Notes under the pieces: model-generated | Database searches by the model: none | Seen by the model: the letters and a program-made list of their open reading frames with translations, nothing else | Told to the model about the DNA's origin: nothing | In this document: positions 24,701 to 39,700 of the stretch, one piece after another | Layout: every line of letters begins with the position of its first letter | Numbering within the stretch: position 1 is the stretch's first letter | Source: Eumeta japonica | Lineage: Eukaryota > Arthropoda > Insecta > Lepidoptera > Psychidae | Direction: 5' to 3' | Length of the DNA stretch: 64,000 bases | Assembly: GCA_005406025.1 (NCBI GenBank) | Contig: BGZK01000153.1 | Location: 248,001-312,000, forward strand | Position numbers and translations under genes: made by a program

Positions 24701-27700
24701 TTAATTCGATTTCATTCTCAAGAAAAGTGTATCAGAAGCTTAGAATTGGATTAAAAGGTTGGTGATCAAACAAATATTTTGTTACTAGTTGAGAAAATAA
24801 ATATCGCATACAAATGCACGCAAGCACGCCCGTATGCGTCGGCGTGTGTTGCACGCACACCTGGTATATATTAACGTCATTTACGTACAATGACGACTAG
24901 ACATTTATAACAAACGAGATGTCTGCATAATTTTCTGGAATTTTCTAGTGTTCTAAAAAACATGACATCAGAGCATATTTTTGAAAGTTTAAGACGAAGG
25001 CAAACGGGCTACGGAATTGCATATATTTACGTAGATGTATTTTATTTACATTTATTTTTTAATATTGTCCATTAACACATGCAAAACCCAATATGATAAT
25101 GTACGGACTCCGTTTGCGTTTGAATTTATGTCGCTTTAAAATAGACTTGTAAAGATGACGTCACGGCATGTTAGCACGATAACGCCAGATGTCGCATGCT
25201 TGTGAGGGCAATATGGTTATCAAGGCTAATGCGGTAATATTAAAATGTAATATATCGTGTCTAACATTTTGAAAATATGATGATAATGTAAGTTTGTTTA
25301 CTGTTTGAAAATTTGAACAAAAATTTGATATTATTTAATAACAAAGTTTCTTCGTATTTTATATATATATATTCAAGATAATTTTTCAACATAATTTATG
25401 GACATTTTATTGTAATATATGCCATATTTTTCAAAAGCTTGTTGCTATTTTGAAGGTAGTGACATAATCCTATTCTTGGGGACTTCTGATCAAAAAATTG
25501 CAACAAGTAGTTTTGACAGTTCTCTCTTGATATTAACTTAACACTACCTAAAGAACTCTGAAGAGACCGAAATAGGTGAAAATCTCGGGTGCAAAGACAG
25601 AGCTGTATGGTGGATGCATTAACATTTCCCATCCAAACTCTCTCAATATTTGCTGACTGGTTAAAGATGTATGTGGTCTGGCGTTATCATAATGAAAAAC
25701 CACACCCTCTCTGTTGATCTATTTCGGCCGTATTTTCAGTACTTCTTTATTGAGTTTCATCAGTTGTTGGCAGCAGAGATCCAAATTAATTGTTATGCTT
25801 GGCGGTAAAAGCTCATAGTGAGTAATGCCCTTCCAATCCCACCATATACATAACATCAACTTATTGTGAGTTAATCACCGTTTCGCCATAGCCTGTGGAG
25901 CTTGCTTGCCTTTTGAACATGATCTTTTTCGCACGTTCTTGTCGTAGGTAATCAATTTTTTATCATCAGTGATCAATCTTTTCAAATACGGTTCGGTTTC
26001 ATAACGTTCAATAGAGAATTGCAAATGAGTACACGATTCATTAGATTTCTCGCAGTGAGTTCGTCTAGTACCCAAATGTCGAGTTTTTTGTATCTCCAGC
26101 TTCTTTCAAATGGATCAAAACTGTTTTATGGTCAATCCCCAGCTCTTCAGCTATGTTGTAAGCACTAATGTGTCGATCTTGCTATAATTTTTTCAAAATA
26201 GCATTGACTTTACCGTAACAGGTCGACCAGAGTGAGATTCATCTTTGACATCAAAACCACCGGACTGAAAACGCTTGAACCAGTTTTGTGCTACTTTTAC
26301 TGACACAGCATTAGGTCTATAAAAGTCACAAATTGTTTATCGCGGCTCGTGTGGCATATTTCCATTTCTTATAATAAAACTTGAAAATGTATCAATTTTC
26401 TACATTAGATTCACTCTTTTGTGGACAGAAAAACTATTTAAATTTTCCTTTTTTTTAAATATCTTTTCAATGGTATCAAAACTAGGCACATAAAAGCAGC
26501 ACAAGAGATTTTATTGCAACTTTTTACTTATAAAATAGAAAAAGTTTTTCCCTTACCTAATATATGACGTATACGTATGCACATATGATTGTTTTATATT
26601 TCATTTACAATGCACAGTATGTAATATTTTATAGATCATTTAATTTTTTTTTCTTTTTAATTTCGTTTTGTAATGTGTCAATGTAATAATGCTAGTGAAC
26701 TATATTTAAAGACAAATAATTAATAAAATAGAAATTGAAATTACTTGCGGTTACATTTTAATCTACAATAACCCGATAGAAATCTATTATTTATTAATTT
26801 TGTTACTTTATTATATTTATTGAATTATTTAAATCTAGTAACATCTTTTTAATACATTATTTATAAAAGTATATTATTTAATTAATTATTATATTAATTA
26901 TTTCTAAAATATATTTATATTAATATTTTTTTAAAACAATAAATATTATCTATATTAATATACTGATTATTCATTAAAAAAAATGTTAAAATAACTGGTC
27001 AAGTGCGGGTCAGACTCGCGATCCGAGAGTTCCATACTGTAACATAATATAATTACTTTAAATACATACGTAAAATAAATTATTTTCATTCATTCATTCA
27101 TTGGCAGATAGCACGAACCCCACTCGAAGTTGACAGATTTTTTTAATTAATGCTTGATTTTTGTATATGGTTACTGCTTTTGCGATAGAGGAAAAATGAA
27201 TAATATCAACACCATATTTAACGTGTGATAGTGTGAACTGGCACTCGCTAGTGGCAGTCTACATGGGCCGTTGAAACGAATCGAAACGAAGCAAACTGTA
27301 GACTTCCCATAGGTTTTCCTGTAATCTATAAGTAAAGTAATATTTTCTGTATTTTCTTTGATACATTAGGCGCAGTAGTTTCGGAGATAAGGGGCTAGTG
27401 GTTAATTTTCATCTATTTTCTTAAATAACTTTAAAGCTATCTACTTTAAAATTATAAAAAATAAAACTATGCATTTAACATCTTCACAATAAGCGTTTTC
27501 ATTTGATTTGTAACGTGGTACAGCTTACAAAACTTCTTTTTTGTGTATTTTATAATTTATCCTCCAATAGAGACCCTCATATTTAAATTTACGTATTTGG
27601 CTCACAGACATACACGTGTTGCAAATGTCAACTTAATCGGTTTAGTAGATTAAGAGCGAATTGGCTGTGACAGACGGACAGACAGACATGCGAGTGATCC

Positions 27701-30700
27701 TATAAGGGTTCCTTTTTTTTCATATGGACGTATGGAACCCTAAAAACAGATGTACGTAGTAATCGCGCAGTCGGATTCCGTACTATAAGAAATACACTGG
27801 AGCTGTTTAATTGAAAAAATTGCATAACTCACCAAATTATGTGGTATTTGCCGTGGGCGACGCTCGCTAAGTCGAATATCCAAGTTAGGCCCATGACTAT
27901 TAAAAGTCGAAAGTTCATGCAAAACCTGTAAATATAAATGAGTAATTATGCAAATGGCCGTCCGGCATACTTTGTGGAATATGTGTTCATTAGAGCAGCT
28001 GAATTGTTACAGAGGTTTTGTTTGAGAGCGTGCACCGTTATCAGTGCAAACATCCTGAATGCGGCCGTTGCGATATGAGATATTTTACGATATTTAACGA
28101 TAGCTAACTGTTAGACGGAACATACTACAATGTTATACAGTAATAAATCCTGGGATTGTATTTAAGGTGTGTACCGTGGCGTATAACCATGAGGATAGTA
28201 TTTTTACAGATGACTATCCGACGGCCGTCAGACGTTGATGTCAGCTGATGACGGAACACCCAAATTTGACAGTGGTCACATTTGGCAAATTTGAGAAGTT
28301 GACAATAAATTTAACTTCTAAATTTTTAATTTAATTACTATTTTAAAATTTATCTAATGGGAAACAGGTCTCTTACAAGTTCATCTTGCATCACATACAT
28401 TTGTTTGATGTCTTACTTTTTAAAACTTTACTTCGAGATTTTGTGGCAGGTATTCCCAATTTTACTTATTTATATTTACTTAGTTTAGGATATGGAATGC
28501 TTTGAAGTAAATTGAAAACTCGAAAACACGTTTCTAAAAATTATCATGCAATATTGAAAGTGTCGAGTAGGTAACAATTTGATATTTTACCTTTTGCATG
28601 TTAATTCAACAAACAAACAAAATATTTTGAAACAACTACTAGAGTTTATACCTATGTTCACTATATAAGTGTATATATAATCTATTTAATTATAAATAAA
28701 ATAAACTTTCTTTTTGGATGTTCTAAATTCTACAATCACGCGCAGTGCCAGCGACATTATCTATGTACTATGTTAATATATGAAGTAATAAGCTTTGTAG
28801 TTTTTTTCGTTTGTTTGTAAGGAACAATCTCAGAAACTACTGGGTCAATTCCTGAAATTCGTTCACTAACACGAAATCACATAATAGTTAAATGTCATAG
28901 GCTGTTTTATGTTCTAAAAACCAGCATTTGCTATGTTGAATACTGCTTCAACCGCGCATTGTAAATTTTATGATATCCATCTTTGATTATGATCGGATGT
29001 TCTAAATATTTTTTTTAACTTATGATGTTGTAAACGCTATGGTAGCATTTATTATGGTTTCGCTTACAAAAACAGCAAAATCTTCAGATATGATTTTGCG
29101 AATTTTCGCGACAGAGTTTTTACAAACATTTCAGAGCCTTCATTCATTACATTTCATTGTCACTTCAGTAATATTAATATTGAAAAATGTGTTATGAACT
29201 TTGAATCAAGTAACTGGGAATTAGAACAGCTGGCATAGGTGCAAATTTTAGTCTGTGAACTTTGAATCAATTTTCCAGAACCGATAAATATTTTTTTACA
29301 GCATTTTGAGGGGCGGCAAACGACCATGCGGGCCACCAGAGAGTAGGTGGTCACCACCGCACTTGAAAATTTATTATTTCATAGGGATCATCAGTGCGTT
29401 GCCGGTTTCGTAGGCAGGAATTCGATATGTGGTGGGAGGGGGAGTGGGCCATTGCATATTTTTTTTATTAGCGCAGCGCGTAATTGTAATATAATCTTCG
29501 TTAGTCATGCGCGAAGTAATTATAAAGTTTATATTCCACAGTCCAATTATAGTAGATAAAAGCTTACTCATCTTTAGCGACACGTCATTGTTTATAACGC
29601 TGTGCTTCAAGAATGTATGGGTCAGTTAATTTAGAATAAGTAATTTATTATACATTCAAATGGTATTATTGCAAAATATTGGATATATCGTAATTTTAAA
29701 TTAATACTATAAGTAGTAATAACGTCACCTTTGATTCATTGTTTTCCATTAATGATTTTGTAAATATATATATACTCTAAAACAATACTAAGATATTTAA
29801 TACGGGTAGTTTAATGTTTTATATAAATCCTTTGCTGAGGGTAGATCAAAAATATTTTTCAAATCTTTTCGATGCTGCCAGTATCACTTGAGAAAGTTTT
29901 TCAAGAAAACGCTTTAATTTACAAGAAAATATTTTATAAATGTTTTTTTTATACAAAAGTAATAAGCACATGACATAGTTTTAAAAAGCTTAAATTGGTT
30001 AACAACATTGGCTAATAGCGTTAAGTTTAGTTAACATTCGAGATGAAGGGATGTTTTTTTTTGGTATATCATATGCAATACGAATCTACCATCGGAAGAA
30101 CTATTTAGTTGTAGAATTGAGATGGAAGAGGAAACGGGCTGCATCAAATGAACTAAAAACCAACGACGTTTTTATTTTTAGTGGAAAAATTATAAACAAT
30201 CGATACGTCTATGTATACCGCGTTATTTTTATTTTTTAAAATGTTAGGTAACACTATGAATGCGTATATACGGTTTGCGGCAGAGCGATGAACATTATAT
30301 CATTGTTTATGGTAAGAACTTTAAATTAAGTATACGAAAAAGTAATCTTTTATATCTGCTTTCAAACATCTATATATAAAAGTCGAGGTGTGTATGTATG
30401 ATCCCTATGGACTACAAAACGGCTGGACCGATTTCAATTAAATTTTCAGGATATCTACAAATTAGCCCAGCTGGTGATCCTGTGAAGTTTGGTAGCGTTT
30501 GGATCAATAATTTTTTTATAGCATCATGATCGACGTGCAAACAAGTATGCGAGCTACCAGAGTAAAAGTGGATGGACACTCATGGACGTCTACCCATTCG
30601 ACGTCGACATTATCAGTGTGTTGCCGGTCTCTTGAGTAGGAATAGAAAATCTGATGAAGGAAGGACTGGGCTGATGGACAGGGCTAGGGGTGATGGAGGT

Positions 30701-33700
30701 GGAGTGGATCACTAGAACTCTCACTCACTGGACAAAAGTCAACAGCGAAAACTGTTATTTCACATCTGTATTCTGTAAGAGCGTGGTATTGCACTGGTCG
30801 AGCATCCACATCTATATGCTGCAGCCAAGTTGACCATAACATCGTTCTGTCACAATAAATGGCAATTTTGTATCATATTTTTCGTAAAAGTCATACTTTC
30901 TCTAAAACTGAATAGATTTTTTTGGGGGTAGCAAGGTACTATACTTATAGATATTTGATGAAACTTCGTCATATGACCTTTCCTATACATCCACTAGAAG
31001 TGGTCTGGGTATAGAAAATTAATGCTACCCTTGCGAAGCCCGGATGTATCGCTAGTATAAGGTAGATAGGTATATAAACAAAGTAATTGATTATTATATT
31101 GGAACAAATTTCCCTATCGCGGCTTGCAGTAGGACTTGACTGATAGTAATCGTAACATAACGAAAAAGCGTTATGACCCCTCCCACTATCTCTCTCAATA
31201 GGGGGAGAGTCTTGTTTCTTTCTCTCTCAAGAGAGAGGGAGTCTCACTTTCTCTCTGTCTAAAATTTATCATTTAGTATTTTTTCTCATATAATTTATAA
31301 TTCACTATTTTATATCAATTTTTTAAATAAACGAATATATTTCCTAAAATACAAAATGATTTTTTTTATTCTATTCCTTATTTTGCATTATTTATCTTGG
31401 AAAAAAAAGTTCGCTCCTGACGGGGGTACCCCCGACTGCATATTTTTATACTACTCACTTGTATCTAAGGACCCTTATGTTCGACGAGGAAAATTTGTGA
31501 CGCCAGAGAATTGTTGAACAGTAAACAAATATTGTGACGTTGACAAAGAGGAGTATGGCTTCTATACTGTACATGTACGCCCACTCTTCCTTTTTTCCTG
31601 AAAAAGAACAAATTTTTTTTAAATTGCAATTTTATGATATCCCTCTTATTTATTAACCTAGTGACCGTCGTCTGTAATAATGTAATAGAATACATAGATA
31701 TATCTTAATTTAAAAGAGAGTTTGAGTTATTTAATTGTTATCAAGCGAAACGCTAGTTTTGAAGTGTTTCGGTCTGTTATACGACTATAATTCAGTGCGA
31801 AATTCCATATTCATGGTTTATTCAGTCCATAATATTACTATATAAATATCTTAAATTACAAATAGTAGTCAAAGTCAATAAAGGAAATCTTAGTGTTTAG
31901 TCTGGCAACACCACCCACATATTGTATTTTATGTAGATTCATTGTTATACTTTTGAAACTGAAAATCTATAGATGTTATATAAACAGTGACTCAATTCTA
32001 TTGTTTATAAGCATCAAAAAGGTTTTGAAGAATGTGGTTCCACATATCATTCATCGCCATATTTCACGAAAATAAATACTCGTATTTCACGAATATGAAC
32101 CAATGAACGTAGTCCTTTCATTCTATAAGATTACTATAGAAATATTTTCAAGCATAAACAGCAGTTCATACCAATGAATACTTATTGTTTCATTGTCCAT
32201 CCATCTATCCGTCCCTATGTCCCTTTATAACTCCGCCATTTATTATCTGATTTTGATGAAATTATATCATATATCAGCCATCTTATGTATTTTACAACTA
32301 TGTATCAAAATAATAAAAATTATAATTTAGGTGAGGCTTTCCATACATAAAATTGAGATATACATTTTTCATGGTTGCACAATTCACTATTGTCATTATA
32401 TTACATAACAATATATTACAAGACTATAAATGAGTAAAAAAACACTCACTGAAAAACCAGCATTGGCCCATTCCGATGCCTGGCACCAAATGCTTGCCAG
32501 GAATGTAGTTAGCCAGGATAACGCATAGTGTCAGTATCGCTGGGCAGCCCCAGGCATAGAGAGCGTACCAACCGTATTCTGTCCAACCGTAGTCTGGCAT
32601 CACCACCTTCCTGCATGAAATACACACACACACACACATATATATGTACATATTCGGTAAGTTCAGTATAAAAGCTTTTTAATATTTTTTTAAATAATTG
32701 TCATTGAAAAGATACACCCGAGTAGCAGCGTAGTATGTAGTAACTCTTTGCTATGAAAATGTGTATAATATAAATGTACTGGCACTTACCTCACGCTTCT
32801 CAGGATTTGAAAAGCGATGGCGTTCATCCAAAAAAACCCAGCCATGAAACAGAAGTATTCTATGAAAGCTGAAATTAGAACAAGTATCGCTGTAGAAACA
32901 ATATCAGAATGTAGATTGTAAATTGAGCAATTACTATGACTAGTCGGAAATGTCCAGTAACGAATCGTTAAATGTCGATTAAGGTTTGTTAGATCTTAAC
33001 AAGAGAAAACTATAGTAGAATGAAAAATAAATTCAATATGTGAACTGGTCACTTTTAAACAATCATGCACACACTTGATGTGTAAACGGGTAAATTTAAG
33101 TATTTATCGGGATAGAAAAATTAAGTGTTTAGGCGAGTGATGGAATTCAATCAGTCTCAATATCCTCGATTAAAGAAAATCATCAAAAATACGAAAAAAT
33201 TAATGTTGAGCTGGTTTTAGACGGTATAGCAGCTGTACAATTGCAGCTTTAACGTCACCACGCACTGGGTAGTATTTTACGTAATTGTTTTCTTATTTTG
33301 TCTACTAAAAATTAAAATACTCGTAGTATCGTGCTGTCTTTGTATGACAGATATACGAAAAATATCATTGTCAAAGAATGAAACCACGCAATGGCACATT
33401 TTGAATACAAACACATACCTATTGTCGCACACAACGTACTATTATCGTAGATATCAGTAAATACTATTAATCCATACATCAAGTACGCCACGTTTAATGA
33501 CATACAAAGACTTATAAAGCTTTTTCCTTGGAGGTCCCTGAAATGATAAACAGATTGTGAGATATCAGATAAAATATTATATATATATCTTCATTGAGAA
33601 GCAGTAAACGTATAATTAATAAATATGGAGCATCAAAATTGAAAAAAAATCAAAATTAAGATTATCATTGGATCATTGCAATTCGAAATCCATTTTTAGG

Positions 33701-36700
33701 CAAGTGAATGGTTATCGACGCAGAGATATCGTAAGAGAGAGAATTGATAATGGAAACTGTTGATAGCGAAAGTCAATAACTCCAAAAAGCATACAAAATG
33801 TTTTACCTGAGTTCTGACATAGTTGCGTAAATAGCTGCCGTGATGGTCAGAAACACGCATGATACCATCATACAGTACGCTAAACGGGCTGGGTCGCTGG
33901 TGATTTCTTCGAAACATATCATTGCTACAGTAGTTACGTAAGATCTATCGTCAGTCGCGTTTTCTTCATATATTAGGGCATCGTGCACACAAAAGCTGCG
34001 AATAAGTGAAAATATTCTTCTTAATAAATTAGAATACAATCATATTAACCCTAAATTAAGGACTTGGTTGATAAAGATCAGTAGATACTTATAAAATTAA
34101 ATAAAAGGCACGACTTGTCGTGTATTCTATTATTACCAAAGTAAAAAATGAACCATAAGTTAAAGAAGAATTGAAAATAAGAGAACGAATTTAAAGGCAT
34201 AAGATCATGCTACTATATAAATTCTCTATTTGAAGGAAAGGAATTACCCTCATTACTCTAATTACTTATGAGTTAAGCTCTCAGCGTAGCGCAAGAGGGT
34301 CTGAATGTGTGTCAAGTACTACTTAGTTAAATGTATAAGTGGCGCATTTTCTGCGCCTTAATTATTAACCTTGAACATATAACATTACTTTTTTGAAGTA
34401 ATGTAAAAAGATCAAGTTAACAAAACTATTAGGTTCGATCGATTATATTTTATGAGAAAGAATTAAAAAATTCCGGCTTTTTATATGGGGTCAGGAAAAA
34501 AGATTTTTTATATAAAAATTCAAGATAACTTTTATTCGTATTTAATTATACTTTTATATGTATGCTATTTTTTTCAACAACGTATCGCCCTTTTATAGGT
34601 AGTGACATAATCCTATTGATGTAGAAATTTTGAGTCTTCTGATCAAAAAAACTGCGACAAGTAATTTTAATAGTTCTCTGTGATGTTTAATCTAATACTA
34701 CCTAAAAAAGTCTGGGAAGTCTGAGGGCGCAAGATCAAGCCCATATGATGAATGCATTAACGCTTTCCAACTAAACTGTGTCCAATGTTTGCTGAATGGC
34801 TAAAGGTGTGTGTGTTCTGGTGTTATCATGGAAAAAAGCCACACCCTTCCTGTTGACCAAATCCGGCCGTTTTTTCTCTAGTGCTTGCTTGAGTTTCATA
34901 ACCTGTTGGCAGTAAAAATTCGAATTGATGGTTTTGCCAGACGGTAAAAGCTCATAATGAATAATGTCTTTCCAATCCCACCATACAAATAGCATCAACT
35001 CATTGTGAGTTAATCGGCGGCCTTATTACGTAAAAGCAGAAATCGATTACGATTCCGGAATCGATTTGCGAGTCGAAATTGTTGGGTATTAAAAAATATT
35101 ATTTTTTTAACAATTTTGGGCAACTTTAAAGCGTTAGATTAAATTAAAACTTTGCACATTTGTCGAGGACTAATGAAATTATAATAATATGGTATAATTG
35201 GATTGGTCTGATGATGGAGCCAGAAGGTAGACATAGGAGCTCCGTCTCGTCCGTCTCCATAACGTAATAATATATCTTAGTCGTGTTTGAGCTTGTTAGA
35301 GTTGTCTTGAGATGTACTCTCACCACGAGTGTATTTTAGAGTCTGATGATACAGTTGGAAGGTAGGCATTAGTACTCTATAATAGAACAACGTATCCGAG
35401 GTGTTTGCGGTTGTTGAAATTGTCTTGGAATACATTTTGACCGTATTGGTTTCCAGGGTCTGATGATGAACCCAGAAGGTAGGCGCTAGTACTCCGTAAT
35501 GTAACAACGCAGCTTAGCCATGTTTGGGCTTGTTGGTATTGTCGTAGAATACACTTTGACACTGAACCCTGAGACCCTGAACGCCAATTATGATCAAAGT
35601 GCATTTAAAAAGATTTCATTAAACCTAAATACGAGCAAGATACGTTATTCTATCATGGAGTGTTAGTACTTACCTTCTGGCTCCATCATCAGACCCTGAA
35701 AATCGTTCATTGTCAAGACATCTCATTCAAGTACATCTCAAGACGATTTCGACAAGACCAAACACGGCTAGTATACGTTGTCCGATTATGGAGTTCCTGT
35801 GTTTACCTTCTGGCTTCATCATCAGCCCCTGAAAGACAATTATAGCCAAAGTGCACTTAAAAAGATTCCATTAAGTCCAAATAAGGTCAGGCTACGTTGT
35901 TCTATTATAGAGTGCTAGTGCTTACCTTCCGACTCCATCATCAGACCTTGAAATTAGCTCGTGATGACATAATATGTCAAGACAACTCTAACAAGCTCAA
36001 ACACGACTAGGATATGTTATTGCCTTATGGAGTTCCTGTGCCTGCCTTCTAGCTCCATCATCAGATCAGTCCAATTATACCAAATTGTTGTAATGTCATC
36101 GGTCCTCGATAAATGTGCAAATATTTCATTTAATTTAACGATTTACACAAAAAAAAAGTCTTCGCTTTATACGAAATACGAATGACGGAAAATCGATAGT
36201 AAATCGCTTGAGAATCGCTATAGACTAGTTTTCAGTTTGAGAGCGTATTTTTATAATAATTGCGAAATCGCGATCCTTAAAGGTTATTGAATTCAAATAT
36301 GCGATTAAATTTCATTTTGATAATTGAGTGATTTCATTGTAGAGGCAACGCTGTTAATATAAATACAATTAGCATTTCTAAATATCAAGTTGGAGATGAC
36401 TAAAATAATTTTAAAATCATGCTAAATCGGAAATTGATTTCTTTTAGATAATACGGTTGCTGGGTTTCGTTATAGTCTGTGGAGCTTGCTTTCCTTTTGA
36501 TTATGATCTTCTTCACACTTTCTTGTCGTAGGTAATCCATTTTTCATCACCAGTGATCAATCTTTTCAAAAGCAGGTCGGTTTCATTACATTTCAATAAA
36601 GAATCACAAACGAGTACACGATTCATTAGATTTCTTTCAGTGAGCTCGTTTGAGACTCTAGTATCGAGCACTTTTGTATATTCATCTTATTTCAAATGGA

Positions 36701-39700
36701 TCAAAACTGTTTTGTGGTCAATACCCAGCTCTTCAGCTATGTCTTAAGAACTAATATGGCGATCTTGTTGTACTTTTTCCAAAATGGTATCGACTTCATC
36801 TGTAAAGAGGTAACGACCAGAACGAGGTTCATCTTTGACATCAAAATTACATGTCATAATTACAAATCGCACAACCAAAGAGATTTTACCGCAAACTACT
36901 GAACGTATCGGCATAGGACTTTGACCATTCGACTCGCTTGTAGACGGTTTTATACTATTTTTGTTTTAAATTCCATACAGTGTTTTCATAACTCATAACT
37001 CCCATTGTAACGGGCGGGTGAAGGCTAGTATTATTGTAATAATAAAACTAAAATGTATTTACCCTTTTTACCGAAAAGCACGCAATTAATCCGTATAATT
37101 ATTGTGCTATTAGATAGGATTTTTATTATTGAACTGTTTTAGTTTAAATTAAAATAGTTTATCGTTGAATTATTTTTATAAATGATTTTCTACATTAAGT
37201 AATATTTAATGCTGCCATTTACAAGTGAATACCCACTATGTATCATCAAGATAATTTTAATTCTAATAACTGGTATGTGCATTAACTGGTTATTAAATTG
37301 ATGTTTGGTACTAAATCACCTTTTCCTTTTTAAAAAATTGATTTGGATGTCGTAAAACAGATTAAAATCAAACAACACATTCGAAAGATAGCGTAGTTGA
37401 AAAATTAAAAAAAAAAGCGTCATATAAGCGTAAATATTTGACTCAAAGAGCTCAGAATGTCTTAGAACTATATTTTTTAGTTCGAAGAGCTTGAAAAAGC
37501 ATTGAATCAATTTTTTTGAGAGTGATAAGCTTCAATGATTTACTTCTACTTTATTTTTGAACGCTTTGAGCTCGAATGCAGTAAGAAGTATTAGCGATCG
37601 CCTGCAGGGTCAACTGTTTTTTTTATTATTTGTACTCGAAAAGTTCAAAAATTCATAAAGAATATTTATAAGTCAAGGAGCCTAAAGACACATCGATAAA
37701 TACCCTAGCGGGAATTTTAGGGATGGCTTGTAGGTTCAATCGTTTTCCTTGTGTTATGCAGGTGTCATAAAAATTTCTATTATTCTATTATATTCTATTA
37801 CAATCTATAATTATTTCACTATTTATATTTTTTTTTTAGTATATGATATGGTATAGGATAAAAATCACACTTAGTAATCTAATAATAAGTAATCTATTAA
37901 AGACACCAATCACATAAATATGATTTTAATTTTATATATATTGTATGCTTTGCAGCGCTCAGCGATGTTGATATAATATGAGCGTCACGTGTGTATTCAA
38001 AATGTGCGTGCGCCGCATATCTTTGCTAGGCACCATAAAGTGATCTAGCGGAACGTAAGCTGGCTATTCCATAGTAAGTAGCTAGAGACTATACTCTTTT
38101 GGAAGTTCGCAATTCATACGGATGGTACGGTAATTTTCAATGTTATGGACAAACATCATACATGATATTTTTGTATGAACTTACTCGTATCTATGTAAGT
38201 TTCACAAGACATCAATACACCTTATTGATCAAATTAATTGATGAAAATTAGTAGTTTTGATGGAAATATTATAATTAGAGATATTTTAAAAGTTAAAATA
38301 AATAATATGATTTATCTTTATTTAAGTTTATTTTCTATTTTTTTTTGGGAAAATACATCACGGTAGTTTTGTTTAAAAGATTGTGATTCATAGTTGTGAT
38401 TCATTAAAAAAATAGAAATCACTTATTGAATTGTTTTATCGTTATTATCACAATCTTAGCGTTTTTCCTTACCGAATTATTTGGACATCGACCGTGTTTT
38501 TTGAATTCCACCTTTAATCGACCGAATAAACGAAGAAGGTGCTCAGTTTGACAGCAATTTTAAAAACACTTTGACAAGCGATATCTCAGATTTTAGGACA
38601 TACTTTGGTTGTTGTTGTTTTTGAATGAGATCTCACAAAGTTTTTGCATTTCCATTCAGGTACAAACAATAAAATACAAAATGATATAGATCTTGATGAT
38701 ATCTTGTTATTCTTTTTTAAAAGGATGTTGGTCCATGGTAATATTATTCAATTGGAGTCTGATGATTGTCATTTGTTCATGCACTCAAAACCGTTACTAA
38801 GTTTGTGAGTTTCATTTTCATCTGCATACACTCTGTAGACATATTTGATAATGGCTTATTTAAATAAATCCTGTCGCATGGTCAAAGTCAGATCGTATAC
38901 TCTGTTGATTCTTTTTTTAAGCAAAGAAAAAAAAAACGAATCGTGCACGGAGCACTTCGCGTTCGTCTCCCTCGCACTTTGCGGCCTCCATAGTCGGCTG
39001 TCGGTCAACGCTCTTGCAGACAATAATTACGAAGCCGAACCTAAAAGTTTTTTTTTTTATGATTCACATCCTCATTAAGCAGAATTTATACATCCGGATA
39101 GTTTACAAAAAGGAAGTTCATGTTTAAGGATGGTTAGAGGTAGTTCGGACCAAAGTAATTTTAACATTTAGTAGACATTTGTTCGTCGTATTTGAAGGTG
39201 AATTGGAAACAACGGTACTTTGTGAAATCTAATGTAAAATGACAATTATATTTCATATGTCGAGAACAAGTACTACTTAAGGAATTGAGTATTTGATTAT
39301 GAAAGAAAATAATTTTAACATCTACATTCTCGTTTGGTAGCCGTTATACTTACTGGGCGACGTGTGAGGTTACGTGTTCGCATGTATGTATAGATGGAAT
39401 TGTTCCTTTAAAATTATCTTTCCGGTATGAAATCTTGGAAATGGTCTGAGTAGGCGAGCAGTTGTTCTGAGTCACTTGAGTTGCGTTGATCTCCGTGTCG
39501 AGATGTGTTACTAAGATGCATCTCGTTGAACGGTGAGTCGAATAGGCTTTGTAAAGGAGCCCGGCGGGGAGAACGGTCTAATGATCTCTTCTCATAGGAG
39601 ATCCATGTTAAGCGATGGTACCGTTATGACCACAAGTTGCTTGATGCCCAGGGAGAGGGAACTGCGGAAAAGCGAAACGCGAAATTTCAGCGGTGTCGAG

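Noticed and set aside
27740..27922. 60-codon minus-strand frame (MHELSTFNSHG..)
   Set aside because: Shadow frame over GPCR exon 7; the +1 frame encodes TM6 and is bounded by splice sites.
35144..35845. Set of 60-76-codon frames on both strands
   Set aside because: They are repeats of each other produced by the 120-bp modules of the foldback element, not genes.
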